The notes under the pieces are model-generated. The model worked only from the letters and a program-made list of their open reading frames with translations, did no database searches and had not been told where the DNA came from. DNA of 47,056 bases from an uncultured Pseudomonadota bacterium (GTDB taxonomy: Bacteria > Pseudomonadota > Gammaproteobacteria > Methylococcales > Methylomonadaceae), in assembly GCA_903889445.1 (NCBI GenBank), contig CAISXF010000026.1, positions 1 through 47,056 on the forward strand, given 5' to 3'. The position numbers and the translations under genes were made by a program. Position 1 is the stretch's first letter. Every line of letters starts with the position of its first letter. Positions 37,593 to 45,806 of the stretch are shown here, in pieces.

Positions 37593-39767
37593 CTACAAAG
37601 TTTCAATACCAATCAACATCAGGGCAGAACTCGAATCAACTTCAGCCGTGCCAATGTCTTTTAACACGTCGGCTTTATTGTGTCGGTCGCCGTCGGCAAA
37701 TTCGAGAACTTCAATGTCATTCAACATATCCTTACCATCCAAAATAGACGTGTTTTCAGAATTACTGTATTCGACCACCAATTGCGCCACGCCTTCAGCG
37801 TCCGGATTTAACGTGATTTGATAATCTTCGTACAAGCCAGCAAAAACCGCCACATCGACACCGTCGCCGCCATTTAATTCGTCATCGCCTTCGCCGCCAT
37901 TTAGCGTATCGTTGCCGCCTTCGCCGTTAATGGTGTCGTTGCCTTCGTTACCTTCAAAGTTGTTGTTTGTTTTGCCACCTGCTTTTTCTTGCAGTAAATT
38001 AGCCAACTCGTTGCCAACGCCATCGATCGCTTTTAAACCCGACAAGGTTAAAAATTCCACGTTTTCACTTTGCGCCAAATCAAATGAAACTGATGATTTA
38101 ATTTCATCTTGATCACCGCCGTTTTTTTCTTCGACAATCACATCAACCAGATTTTGCATAATGTAAACGTCATCGCCGTTGCCGCCAATCAACGAATCCA
38201 TGCCTAAACCACCGTCCAATGTATCCGCGCCGTCGCCACCGAATAACGTATCTTCACCCGCCATGCCGTTGAGTACATTATCGCCAATGCTGCCGGTAAT
38301 CACGTTATTGCCTTTGTTGCCGGTGCCGTTATTGCCTTTGCCTTGCGCGTCATCCAAAATTAGATTTTCAATGTTTGCGCCCAATGAATACGTCGATTTG
38401 CTGGTGACGGTATCGTTGCCGCCGATGGTCACGTTGGCGTTACTTTCGATGACCAAGTCTTTGCTGTTTTCAACAAAATAATGGTCGTCACCGTCGCCGC
38501 CCGTCATGCTGTCAACGCCGATTCCCCCGTTTAAAATATCGTTACCTTGTCCGCCGTCCAGCGTGTCATTGCCTTCGCCGCCGTCCAATTGGTCGTTGCC
38601 ACTGCCCGCGATAAGTTTATCGTTTCCTTTGCCGCCGATTAACGTGTCGTCACCGTTGCCCGCGTCGAGTGAATCATTGCCCAAACCGCCGTCTAAAAAG
38701 TCATTGCCCGCATTGCCCCGCAACGTATCTGCGCCCGCTTTGCCGATAATCGAATCATTTTTTTCTGAACCAATCAGTAATTTTGCCGCATTCGATGGCG
38801 CGGTTAATTTTACGCCGTCAACTTTTACGGAAACCACGGCAGCCGTTGAATTATCGGGGATTATTATTGGTTTCACGACGACAGGAACTTGAGATTGAAA
38901 AATTTGCAGTCCGTCATTTTTATCTGCGACATAAACGGTGCCATTATTAACCGCCACGTCATACGCCCAGCCAGCTGTATCATGATTTTCAATCAACACG
39001 GGATGGCGCGGATTGTTGACATCAATTACTTGTAAACCTGCATCTTTATCGGCGACGTAGGCGATATTATTTGCGACCGTCACGGCTTCCGCTGCGCCCA
39101 ATGTGTTGTAATTTCCCAGCAATTTTGGCTGTGAAAGATTGCTCACATCAATGATTTGTAAACCGCTGTCATTATCGGCAACATACGCCACGTCACCCAC
39201 CACCGCTACATCGACGGCGTAACCATCCGTTTTAAAACTGCTGATTAACGTAGGATTTGTTGCGTCGCGGATGTCGATAATTTGCAACCCTTCGTACCAA
39301 TCCGCCACAAACGCCACGCCATGACTAATCGTGACATTTTCTGACGCTCCGTAAAAACTGCCCAATAAAACAGGCGCGGCGGGCGTGCTAATATCAATAA
39401 TTTGTAAACCGTTACTTTCATCTGCCACAAACGCTTGATTGCCGACCACTTTCACGGCAGCTGCAAAACCCGCCGTCGCGTAATTACCAATGAGCGTTGG
39501 ATTCGATGGTCGGCTAATATCAATCAATTGCAAACCGCTCGTTCCGTCAGCAATAAACGCGGTATTGCCCAACACATCGAGATTAAACGCGATGCCTGAC
39601 GTGTCATAACTGCCCAACTGTTTAGGATTTGACGGATTGCTAATATCACAAATAATCAGCCCGTTTTTATTGGTGGCTAAATAGGCGATATTGCCCACCA
39701 CTGCTACGCCAAAATTGGAATCTTTGGTAACGTAATTACCGATTAAATTGAGTTTTGAGTTTGTCAT
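37593..39767 (-). CDS. LVIVD seven-bladed propeller fused to RTX calcium-binding repeats
   Basis: The 724-residue protein has two parts. Residues about 5-300 hold seven LVIVD-type repeats of about 41 residues, each with a core like VAYVADxxxGLQIIDxxNPxxPxLL, enough for one closed beta-propeller. Residues about 340-690 hold blocks of RTX nonapeptides (GGxGNDxLD type), with intervening segments ending VESNANVTIGGNDTV and EFLTLSG. There is no Sec signal peptide, and RTX repeats favour type I secretion and folding by calcium outside the cell. A binding or adhesive surface protein is the likely role, inferred only. The start at 39767 follows the lipoprotein stop by two bases; the frame is open upstream. 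No T1SS genes are in the window. Confidence 0.85.
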   Translation of the reverse strand: MTNSKLNLIGNYVTKDSNFGVAVVGNIAYLATNKNGLIICDISNPSNPKQLGSYDTSGIAFNLDVLGNTAFIADGTSGLQLIDISRPSNPTLIGNYATAGFAAAVKVVGNQAFVADESNGLQIIDISTPAAPVLLGSFYGASENVTISHGVAFVADWYEGLQIIDIRDATNPTLISSFKTDGYAVDVAVVGDVAYVADNDSGLQIIDVSNLSQPKLLGNYNTLGAAEAVTVANNIAYVADKDAGLQVIDVNNPRHPVLIENHDTAGWAYDVAVNNGTVYVADKNDGLQIFQSQVPVVVKPIIIPDNSTAAVVSVKVDGVKLTAPSNAAKLLIGSEKNDSIIGKAGADTLRGNAGNDFLDGGLGNDSLDAGNGDDTLIGGKGNDKLIAGSGNDQLDGGEGNDTLDGGQGNDILNGGIGVDSMTGGDGDDHYFVENSKDLVIESNANVTIGGNDTVTSKSTYSLGANIENLILDDAQGKGNNGTGNKGNNVITGSIGDNVLNGMAGEDTLFGGDGADTLDGGLGMDSLIGGNGDDVYIMQNLVDVIVEEKNGGDQDEIKSSVSFDLAQSENVEFLTLSGLKAIDGVGNELANLLQEKAGGKTNNNFEGNEGNDTINGEGGNDTLNGGEGDDELNGGDGVDVAVFAGLYEDYQITLNPDAEGVAQLVVEYSNSENTSILDGKDMLNDIEVLEFADGDRHNKADVLKDIGTAEVDSSSALMLIGIETL

Positions 39768-39769
39768 TT

Positions 39770-40324
39770 TTATCGTTCTCTGCGACTGGAATCTGTGTTG
39801 GTAGATTTGGAATCTTCGCATCCGATTCGACGGCTGCACGGTTGAACTGGTGGCGTGACAGGCGGTTTTATTACGACGGCTGGCTCGGGTGTGACTATTT
39901 CAACCGGTGACGGTTTGTTAACGGTCTGTGTTTGAACGGTCGGCGCGGATATTTCAGGTCTCGGATTGTTTTGCGGTCTAGTTTGTGGACGCTGGCGCAC
40001 CGGCTCGCGTTCCGTTGATTGTTCAACTTGTGGCTGACGTTGTTGCCAGTCATCATCGCGTGAATGTTGTGGCGAATTATGGTGACGCTGTTCATGTTCT
40101 TGAGGTTGCGGCTCCTGGTATTGGCGATTTTGGGGTTGATAACGAGGCTGCTCGCGCTCTTGCGGTTGCCGTTCTTCATATTCGCGCTGTTGATACGGAT
40201 GATAATCCTGACTTTGCGAAGAATATTCAGAATGATGGTGAACACGACTGGGAACGCAGCCGACCAACAACGTCGAACCTAATAAAACCGTGACACCGAG
40301 CGAGTAATAATTTTTAGCTTTCAT
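39770..40324 (-). CDS. Lipoprotein with Gln/Arg/Glu/Pro-rich low-complexity region
   Basis: The 184-residue precursor has a lipoprotein signal peptide ending LLVGC (Cys23), then a long charged low-complexity region (about 30-130) full of Gln, Arg, Glu and Pro, and a Pro/Val-rich tail (EIVTPEPAVVIKPP). It is probably anchored to the outer membrane with an extended, disordered, polyelectrolyte-like body that could cross or coat the cell wall. Two late cysteines (PCSRRIGC) may pair. Its stop lies two bases before the start of the LVIVD-RTX gene, so the two are likely co-translated and functionally linked. The family is not recognised. Confidence 0.72.
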   Translation of the reverse strand: MKAKNYYSLGVTVLLGSTLLVGCVPSRVHHHSEYSSQSQDYHPYQQREYEERQPQEREQPRYQPQNRQYQEPQPQEHEQRHHNSPQHSRDDDWQQRQPQVEQSTEREPVRQRPQTRPQNNPRPEISAPTVQTQTVNKPSPVEIVTPEPAVVIKPPVTPPVQPCSRRIGCEDSKSTNTDSSRRER

Positions 40325-40443
40325 GATATTTCCAATTTAAATTGATGGTTGAGCAATCTTGTTTTTGACAAAGTCTGTCAGAAAACGATAAATTACGCGC
40401 TGAAACAATTGAACTTTGTGAACTCTGGAACAAGTGCGAATTT

Positions 40444-40554
40444 ATGACAAATTACGAAAAAAGTAAAAAACCACGGCGCGTGGCGGCGGTGGTTTATTTA
40501 GTGTTTATGGCATTTATTTTGGGTGGAACGTATTTGTCCCAACACGGATTTTAA
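40444..40554 (+). CDS. Small putative membrane protein (36 residues)
   Basis: The frame encodes a basic, hydrophilic start (MTNYEKSKKPRR), one membrane helix (about 13-31, VAAVVYLVFMAFILGGTYL) and a short tail ending SQHGF. The positive-inside pattern and hydrophobic core look like a genuine single-pass protein and not a chance frame. The ribosome site is poor. It lies between the divergent lipoprotein gene and the end of the symporter operon. I do not recognise a family with certainty. Confidence 0.5.
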   Translation: MTNYEKSKKPRRVAAVVYLVFMAFILGGTYLSQHGF

Positions 40555-40568
40555 ATAGTTGATAACGC

Positions 40569-40594
40569 GGGATTAGCGCATTCTAGCTAATCCC
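40569..40594. repeat. 9-bp perfect inverted repeat at the end of the ribA-symporter operon
   Basis: GGGATTAGC (40569-40577) and GCTAATCCC (40586-40594) pair perfectly around an eight-base loop. Neither strand has a T-run after it, so termination would need to be inefficient or Rho-dependent. It lies between the convergent ends of the small plus-strand gene and the symporter operon. Confidence 0.5.
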
Positions 40595-40668
40595 AACACA
40601 CCAAATATCACCAAAATCATAACAATTGTTTCCATCGTTTCGATGGTGTATTGACTGAACTCAAACAT
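40573..40668 (-). CDS. Very small putative membrane protein overlapping the symporter gene end
   Basis: The 31-residue frame starts with an ATG that overlaps the last eight bases of the symporter gene. It encodes a short N-terminus (MFEFSQYTIET), one hydrophobic helix (about 13-28) and a basic end (RMR), a plausible single-pass topology. Small partners encoded directly after a transporter are known in bacteria, but nothing here proves translation. Its 3' end lies in an inverted repeat. Confidence 0.3.
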   Translation of the reverse strand: MFEFSQYTIETMETIVMILVIFGVLGLARMR

Positions 40669-41908
40669 GTTTCGCACTCTCTTTGACTAATTTTTGAACC
40701 ACCAAACTGCCAATCATATCGCCTTCCACATTCGCAGTGGTGCGAAGCGTATCCAACACTCTATCAATCGGCAACAAAATTGCGATGGCTTCCGCAGGTA
40801 AACCGACGGATTGCAACACCATCACCATTGTGACCATGCCCGCGCTAGGTATTCCGGGTGCGCCAATCGCGGCAAACATCGCCGTAAACAGCACAATCAA
40901 TTGCTGCGTAAAATTCAACTCTATTCCCACCAGATTCGCCACAAATAACGCCGCCGCCGCTTCATAAAGTGCCGTGCCGTCCATGTTGACGGTTGCGCCC
41001 AACGGAATCACGAATTGTGCGATTTCTTTCCGAACGTGCAAATTATGTTCCGCGCACCGCAACGTAATTGGTAACGTCGCTGAACTCGAACTGGTCGCAA
41101 ACGCCGTTAATAACGCTTCTCTCGCACCGCGCCAAAAACGTAACGGTGTCATGCCCGTCACCAAATATAAAATCAGCGGCAATACAATCACGCCATGCAC
41201 TAACGTCGTACCAATGACCACCGCAACAAATTTTCCTAGCGTCGCCAACAACGACACATCTTGTGTCACCACCAATTTAATCAGCAACGCCATAATCCCA
41301 AACGGCGCAAGCGTCATAATCCAGCGCACCATTTGCATCACGATTTCGAGAAATTCTTGTAACAGCGTGAGAATGTTTTTATAGCGTTCGCCGCCAATGA
41401 CTAATGCCACACCTAGAAATAACGCGAAAATCAACACCGCCAACACGTCACCTTGCGCCAACGCCGCAAACGGATTCATAAATAAACCGTGCAGAAAATG
41501 GGTGAAAAAATCCGCCGGACTTTGTTGCTGTGCTTCAAAATGGCTCATCGCATTTTGGAACATATCCAAATGCAGCCCTTGTCCTGCGTGAAAAATTTGA
41601 TTCGCCACCAACGCCAACACAATCGCAATCGTCATCGAAAACACGAAAAAACCAAGCGTATAAATCCACACGCGATGAATTTGTTTATGCGCTTGCAGAT
41701 TCGCCACGCCCACCGCAATCGACGTAAACACCAATGGAATTAACACCATTTTGAGTAAATCAATAAACAGCGTGCCGACTAAATTGGCGACGTATAAACT
41801 CGTTTGCGTGGTCGCGGAATCTTTGCCCATCGACAATAAACCGAAACCGAATACCACGCCCAAAAATGCGCCGAGTAAAATTTGCGTGTTGAGCGACGGA
41901 AATTTCAT
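40661..41908 (-). CDS. Dicarboxylate/amino acid:cation symporter (DAACS family)
   Basis: The 415-residue transporter has the GltPh/DctA fold: about eight helices plus two hairpins. HP1 carries the serine-rich tip SSSSATLP; helix 7 has NMDGTALYEAAAALFVA, the cation site; HP2 has GIPSAGMV; and helix 8 has DRVLDTLRTTANVEGD, the substrate site. The Arg in helix 8 that binds a side-chain carboxylate appears to be retained in the DTLRTT segment, so glutamate, aspartate or C4-dicarboxylates are plausible substrates. It directly follows bcp with no gap. An 8-base overlap leads into a possible 31-residue frame. Confidence 0.9.
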   Translation of the reverse strand: MKFPSLNTQILLGAFLGVVFGFGLLSMGKDSATTQTSLYVANLVGTLFIDLLKMVLIPLVFTSIAVGVANLQAHKQIHRVWIYTLGFFVFSMTIAIVLALVANQIFHAGQGLHLDMFQNAMSHFEAQQQSPADFFTHFLHGLFMNPFAALAQGDVLAVLIFALFLGVALVIGGERYKNILTLLQEFLEIVMQMVRWIMTLAPFGIMALLIKLVVTQDVSLLATLGKFVAVVIGTTLVHGVIVLPLILYLVTGMTPLRFWRGAREALLTAFATSSSSATLPITLRCAEHNLHVRKEIAQFVIPLGATVNMDGTALYEAAAALFVANLVGIELNFTQQLIVLFTAMFAAIGAPGIPSAGMVTMVMVLQSVGLPAEAIAILLPIDRVLDTLRTTANVEGDMIGSLVVQKLVKESAKHV

Positions 41909-42376
41909 TTAGCCGAGCCGCTTAATTTGTGTCAAAACGTCGTGCGCGTGACCGTCGTGCATTACGCCGTACATCACATTTTCGAGTAAACCCGCTTTGT
42001 TGATGATGAACGTCGAGCGTAAAATCGCCATACTTTTCACGCCATTTTTTTCACGTTCACGCCACACGCCATAACTTTCGCAAACTTCGCCCGTCGTGTC
42101 CGCTAACAATTCAACTTTCAAACCAAACTTATCGATAAACGCCTGATGGCTTTCGCACGAATCTTTGCTCACGCCAATCACAACGGTATCCTGGGCGGCA
42201 AATTCATCTGCCAATTTTGTAAAATCATTGGCTTCAATCGTGCAGCCTGGCGTGTCGTCTTTCGGATAAAAATAAAGCACGACGTTTTTTTTGCCTAAAT
42301 AATCGGCTAATTGAATGGGTTTATTTTGTTGATTCATCGAAACGAATAAAGGCGCGATTTGTTTATTTTCTAACAT
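41909..42376 (-). CDS. bcp: Thioredoxin-dependent peroxiredoxin Bcp/PrxQ
   Basis: The 155-residue peroxiredoxin reduces hydroperoxides, with its peroxidatic Cys45 in DDTPGCTIEAND. The Cys five residues later that resolves in E. coli BCP is Asn here; Cys74 (KDSCESH) or the Cys in GEVCESYG could serve. The start at 42376 (MLENKQ) is chosen because AGGA lies nine bases upstream; the ATG nine bases earlier overlaps that very AGG and cannot use it. It sits between a small membrane protein and the symporter in one operon. Confidence 0.92.
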   Translation of the reverse strand: MLENKQIAPLFVSMNQQNKPIQLADYLGKKNVVLYFYPKDDTPGCTIEANDFTKLADEFAAQDTVVIGVSKDSCESHQAFIDKFGLKVELLADTTGEVCESYGVWREREKNGVKSMAILRSTFIINKAGLLENVMYGVMHDGHAHDVLTQIKRLG

Positions 42377-42386
42377 GATTTTCATC

Positions 42387-42878
42387 CTAATTTGAAAAAT
42401 GATATTTTCTTAAAAATGCCGCAACTTGAATTTTCATCGCAGCTTTGAGTTGCAAACTGTACTGATAAATTGCCGTGTGGTGAATGACTTCATGCGCCCA
42501 ATGCAACACGCTGCTGATGGTATTGTAAATTTTGGCAAACCACCCAAACGTTAATAACGCGAGTTTGACCAAACGAAAAATGCGGGCAATCAACAACGTG
42601 GCGAATAATTTCACCACAATTTCAATTAAAATTCCTTGAAGAATCGCGCCATTTGCCAACAAAACCACGGCAAGAATGTTAAACGGTGTCGCAATAATTA
42701 GCGGAATCAAAAACGTCAGCAAGGCTTGGTTCGGGGTGGCACTTAACAGCCAATTATCGAACTTTTCTAAATGTAAAACTCGCGAAAACCATTGTCCAGC
42801 AATCGCAAGCGCGTCCCACAGCCATTCTTCGAGAATGACCAGAATGGCAAAAAAGGACAGCAGTAATTTTTTAATCAC
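42387..42878 (-). CDS. Conserved hypothetical membrane protein
   Basis: The 163-residue protein starts with a hydrophobic helix carrying LVILEEWLWD, has two central helices (about 50-75 and 78-105) and an amphipathic, basic C-terminal part (LQLKAAMKIQVAAFLRKYHF). The EEWLWD segment is familiar from uncharacterised proteobacterial membrane proteins, but no function is known to me. It lies 12 bases after the DUF2782 gene and ten bases before bcp, so it belongs to the ribA operon. Confidence 0.75.
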   Translation of the reverse strand: MIKKLLLSFFAILVILEEWLWDALAIAGQWFSRVLHLEKFDNWLLSATPNQALLTFLIPLIIATPFNILAVVLLANGAILQGILIEIVVKLFATLLIARIFRLVKLALLTFGWFAKIYNTISSVLHWAHEVIHHTAIYQYSLQLKAAMKIQVAAFLRKYHFSN

Positions 42879-42890
42879 GCGCGAACTCCC

Positions 42891-43235
42891 TTACCATTCC
42901 AACACATTCCACATATTCACATCCGCGCCCCGATCCATTTGATTACTTCGCACATCCATTTTGCCGTCGCCGTCCGTATCGTGTAAATAATACGGCAAAC
43001 CCGCGTCTGGAATGACTTTCACCATATACAATTTGCCGCTGCGCCGATATTCCTGAATCGTTTTTTTGCCTTTCCGAATAATCGTAATGTCAGGCTCTAA
43101 CGTTTCACCGCTTTTCACCCGCGCGGGCGATTCGGGAACATCTGGCACATTTTCCAAACGCGGTGGCGCGTCGTCCTCAACGGCGTAACTGACAAACGGT
43201 AACAGCAATAAATACATGAATAATAAACGGTGCAT
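42891..43235 (-). CDS. DUF2782 family exported protein with an EF-hand-like loop
   Basis: The 114-residue precursor has a signal peptide (about 1-18, cut near SYAVE). The family core is visible: DITIIRKGKKTIQEYRRSGKLYMVKVIPDAGLPYYL. An extra segment D86-T-D88-G-D90-G-K-M-D94 has the spacing of a dockerin/EF-hand calcium loop, which typical DUF2782 members I know lack. The role is unknown; the protein should be periplasmic. It is the second gene of the ribA operon. Confidence 0.85.
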   Translation of the reverse strand: MHRLLFMYLLLLPFVSYAVEDDAPPRLENVPDVPESPARVKSGETLEPDITIIRKGKKTIQEYRRSGKLYMVKVIPDAGLPYYLHDTDGDGKMDVRSNQMDRGADVNMWNVLEW

Positions 43236-43265
43236 AATTTTTCCTTTTTTTAGAGTGTAAACAAA

Positions 43266-43862
43266 TCAGTTATTAAATACATGCGCCATTTTCGTCGCTT
43301 TCGTTTTTAAATAATCCACATTATCGTCATTCGACGGCACAACCAGCGGCAGACGCGCCACCACGTTAATTCCGAGCGATTGCAACGCCTCAATTTTGGC
43401 TGGATTATTGGTTAATAACGCCACCGAACGAATGTTTAAATCATTCAAAATTGCCGCTGCGACATCGTATTCCCGCTCGTCCGCTAAATATCCTAACGCT
43501 AAATTCGCGTCCACCGTGTCGAGACCATTATCTTGCAAATTATAGGCTTGTAACTTGTGAAATAAGCCAATGCCGCGTCCTTCTTGACGTAAATACATCA
43601 CCACGCCACAACCCGATTTTTCAACATATTGCATCGCCCGCGCTAATTGTTCACCACAATCACAGCGACGCGAGCCAAACACATCGCCGGTCAAACATTC
43701 CGAATGTACCCGCACTGGCACGTTTTCTTGTTCGGTAACGTCGCCTTTCACTAACGCTAAATGCTCTTTTTCGTCTTGATTGGTTTGATAATAATGCAGC
43801 ACAAACTCGCCGTTTTGCGTGGGTAATCGAGTTGTTAAAGTCGTTGTTAATTTTAAATTCAC
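43266..43862 (-). CDS. ribA: GTP cyclohydrolase II
   Basis: The 198-residue enzyme opens the GTP ring to start riboflavin synthesis. The zinc ligands are C56, C67 and C69 (SECLTGDVFGSRRCDCGEQL), matching E. coli RibA positions within two residues. RQEGRGIGL and the TNNP motif near 150 complete the active site. The length equals stand-alone RibA (about 196), with no RibB fusion. It is the first gene of the run ribA - DUF2782 - membrane protein - bcp - symporter. No FMN riboswitch was recognised in the short upstream gap. Confidence 0.95.
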   Translation of the reverse strand: MNLKLTTTLTTRLPTQNGEFVLHYYQTNQDEKEHLALVKGDVTEQENVPVRVHSECLTGDVFGSRRCDCGEQLARAMQYVEKSGCGVVMYLRQEGRGIGLFHKLQAYNLQDNGLDTVDANLALGYLADEREYDVAAAILNDLNIRSVALLTNNPAKIEALQSLGINVVARLPLVVPSNDDNVDYLKTKATKMAHVFNN

Positions 43863-43919
43863 GTTTTGGTTTTACCTAAAAATGACATGATGCTTGTATT
43901 GTAGCGGTTGGCGGTTATT

Positions 43920-45806
43920 TTAGCCTAAAACAGCGGGTGGAAATAACAATCTGAACGCTGTCCCCTTACCCAATGTTGAATCCACCAAAATATGCCCGTG
44001 GGAATGATGCACCATGCCGCTCACGGTGGACAAACCTAACCCCGTCCCTTCGTCCACTTTTTTAGTGGTGAAAAAGGGATCGAACATGCGAATAATCGTG
44101 TGCGGTTCAATGCCTGTTCCGTTATCCGACACGCTTAATTCAATAAAATCACCTGCCAAATCATCCGCACACGCCACACAATGTGTTTTCAAATTCGTCA
44201 CTTTATTCAATGAAATCGTAATCACGCCGCCTTTTTCTTTCATGGCATCGCGGGCATTCACTGCTAAATTGGTCAGAATTTGATGTAAATCCGTAATATC
44301 AATTTCTATGGTGTCCTCACAATTTAAGGCGACTTCTAGTTTGATTTGAGTGGTTAAAGCCGGACGTAACATCGTCAACACTTCGTTGATGACTTCAGGC
44401 GTAGGTTTCACATTCATACCCTCTTTTTTTGTCTCTTCGCGCGAATAGGTCAGCATTTTTCTAATTAACGTCACCGCGCGTTGTCCTGCAATATCGACTT
44501 GTTTGGCGTTGTATTCCAACTCCGCGCCCAACGCTTCATCCGTCATTTCTGAAGGAATAGACCGATTCAATTCGTTATACCCCAACATACACGCCAAGAT
44601 ATTATTGAAATCGTGGGCAATGCCCGAAGCCAGTCGTCCAATACTTTCGATTTTTTGCATTTGATTCATTTGAAGACGAAACGCTTCTTTTTCATTGTTA
44701 GCCAACGCTAGCTCTACAGCGCGTTTTTCTTTTTCGATGTTTTGACGGTGAAGTTCTTCGTTCGCTTCTTTTTGAAAAAGCAGCTCTTGGTTAATCAATT
44801 TTTGAGCTGTGCGTTGAATAACCAGTTTTGCTTCACGATTTTGCACCATCAAATAAGATTGCAGGAAAAAAAACAATAAAAAACTGATGAGCGTTCCCGT
44901 TGCGGCTGTAATCCTTGTGTTACGGGAATTCCACGGGGTGAATTGCTCAAAATACAGCGTCCACACCTTGCCATTAAAGACAACAAGCCGTTTTTCAAAA
45001 AAAACCACGGGGAGTGAATTATCCGCATTTTTGTACAACAAATTTTCAAGCTGTGTACTATCGCCATCATAAATATGTAAATTTAATGCGCTGTTATCCG
45101 CAACATTGTGAAGTAAATCGGTCATGCGAAACGGGCTGTAAATCCAGCCAAATATTGCATTTTGACGCTGTTCAACCGTGTCCAACGGTTTGTTGCTTTC
45201 ATAAATCGGCGAGTACATCAATGTCCCCGCTTGAATATTTTGCTCGATTTCCTGAACTAAAATAACTTTGCCGGATAACGTCACTTGATTTCCATCTCGT
45301 GCCGATACCATTGCCGCGCGACGCACCGGTTCAGAATACATATCGTAACCAAATGCGCGTAAGTTTCGACCCGCAAAAGGTTCGATGTAAATAATAGACG
45401 TGTAAGCGTCACGCTGCCCGTTTGGTCTAATTTGATAATCGGGAAATCCTTCTTCTCTAATCTTTTTTTTATGCGTGTCGAGTTCTTCAGGTTTAATCCA
45501 TTTTGAAAAACCCAACGCTTGAATGCCCTTGAAATGTGCATTTTTAAGTAACCGCGAGGCGTAAATGTTAAAGTCTTCGCGCGTGACTTCGGTCGAAGAT
45601 TCAAAAAATGCCGCGCCACTCAATAGCGTTTGTTCATGTACTTCCAATCGAGCGATGATTTTTTGTTCAACTTCTTTGGAGCCATCGATAAATTTTAGAT
45701 ATTCATATCGTTGCGTGTTTGCTTCTACCCAATAACACACCGCACCGGTGCTAGCCAATGACAGCAATAAAACCGAAGAAGCTAAGATTTTGTCTTTTCT
45801 ATTCAT
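43920..45806 (-). CDS. CHASE-domain sensor histidine kinase
   Basis: The 628-residue kinase has a membrane helix (about 9-27), a periplasmic CHASE domain (about 40-290, with YASRLLKNAHFKGIQALGFS and GYDMYSEPVRRAAM) and a second helix (about 305-325). A coiled coil with one EKEKRAVELALAN unit precedes a HisKA domain with GRLASGIAHDFNNILA, where the His is the phospho-acceptor. The ATPase domain ends FTTKKVDEGTGLGLSTVSG. CHASE domains sense extracellular small molecules; the ligand is unknown. No receiver domain is fused, so a separate regulator must exist. Its ATG overlaps the stop of the upstream paralogous kinase. Confidence 0.92.
   Translation of the reverse strand: MNRKDKILASSVLLLSLASTGAVCYWVEANTQRYEYLKFIDGSKEVEQKIIARLEVHEQTLLSGAAFFESSTEVTREDFNIYASRLLKNAHFKGIQALGFSKWIKPEELDTHKKKIREEGFPDYQIRPNGQRDAYTSIIYIEPFAGRNLRAFGYDMYSEPVRRAAMVSARDGNQVTLSGKVILVQEIEQNIQAGTLMYSPIYESNKPLDTVEQRQNAIFGWIYSPFRMTDLLHNVADNSALNLHIYDGDSTQLENLLYKNADNSLPVVFFEKRLVVFNGKVWTLYFEQFTPWNSRNTRITAATGTLISFLLFFFLQSYLMVQNREAKLVIQRTAQKLINQELLFQKEANEELHRQNIEKEKRAVELALANNEKEAFRLQMNQMQKIESIGRLASGIAHDFNNILACMLGYNELNRSIPSEMTDEALGAELEYNAKQVDIAGQRAVTLIRKMLTYSREETKKEGMNVKPTPEVINEVLTMLRPALTTQIKLEVALNCEDTIEIDITDLHQILTNLAVNARDAMKEKGGVITISLNKVTNLKTHCVACADDLAGDFIELSVSDNGTGIEPHTIIRMFDPFFTTKKVDEGTGLGLSTVSGMVHHSHGHILVDSTLGKGTAFRLLFPPAVLG

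Noticed and set aside
37912-38892. Pro/Ser-rich plus-strand frames opposite the RTX repeats
   Set aside because: They are the complement of repetitive GGxGxD codons and mirror the RTX repeat.
39895-40293. Open frames on both strands over the lipoprotein gene
   Set aside because: Low-complexity CAA/CGA-rich coding DNA leaves other frames open; only the frame with a lipobox is credible.
43863-43919. FMN riboswitch near ribA
   Set aside because: The gap is only 57 bases and lacks the RFN core sequences.
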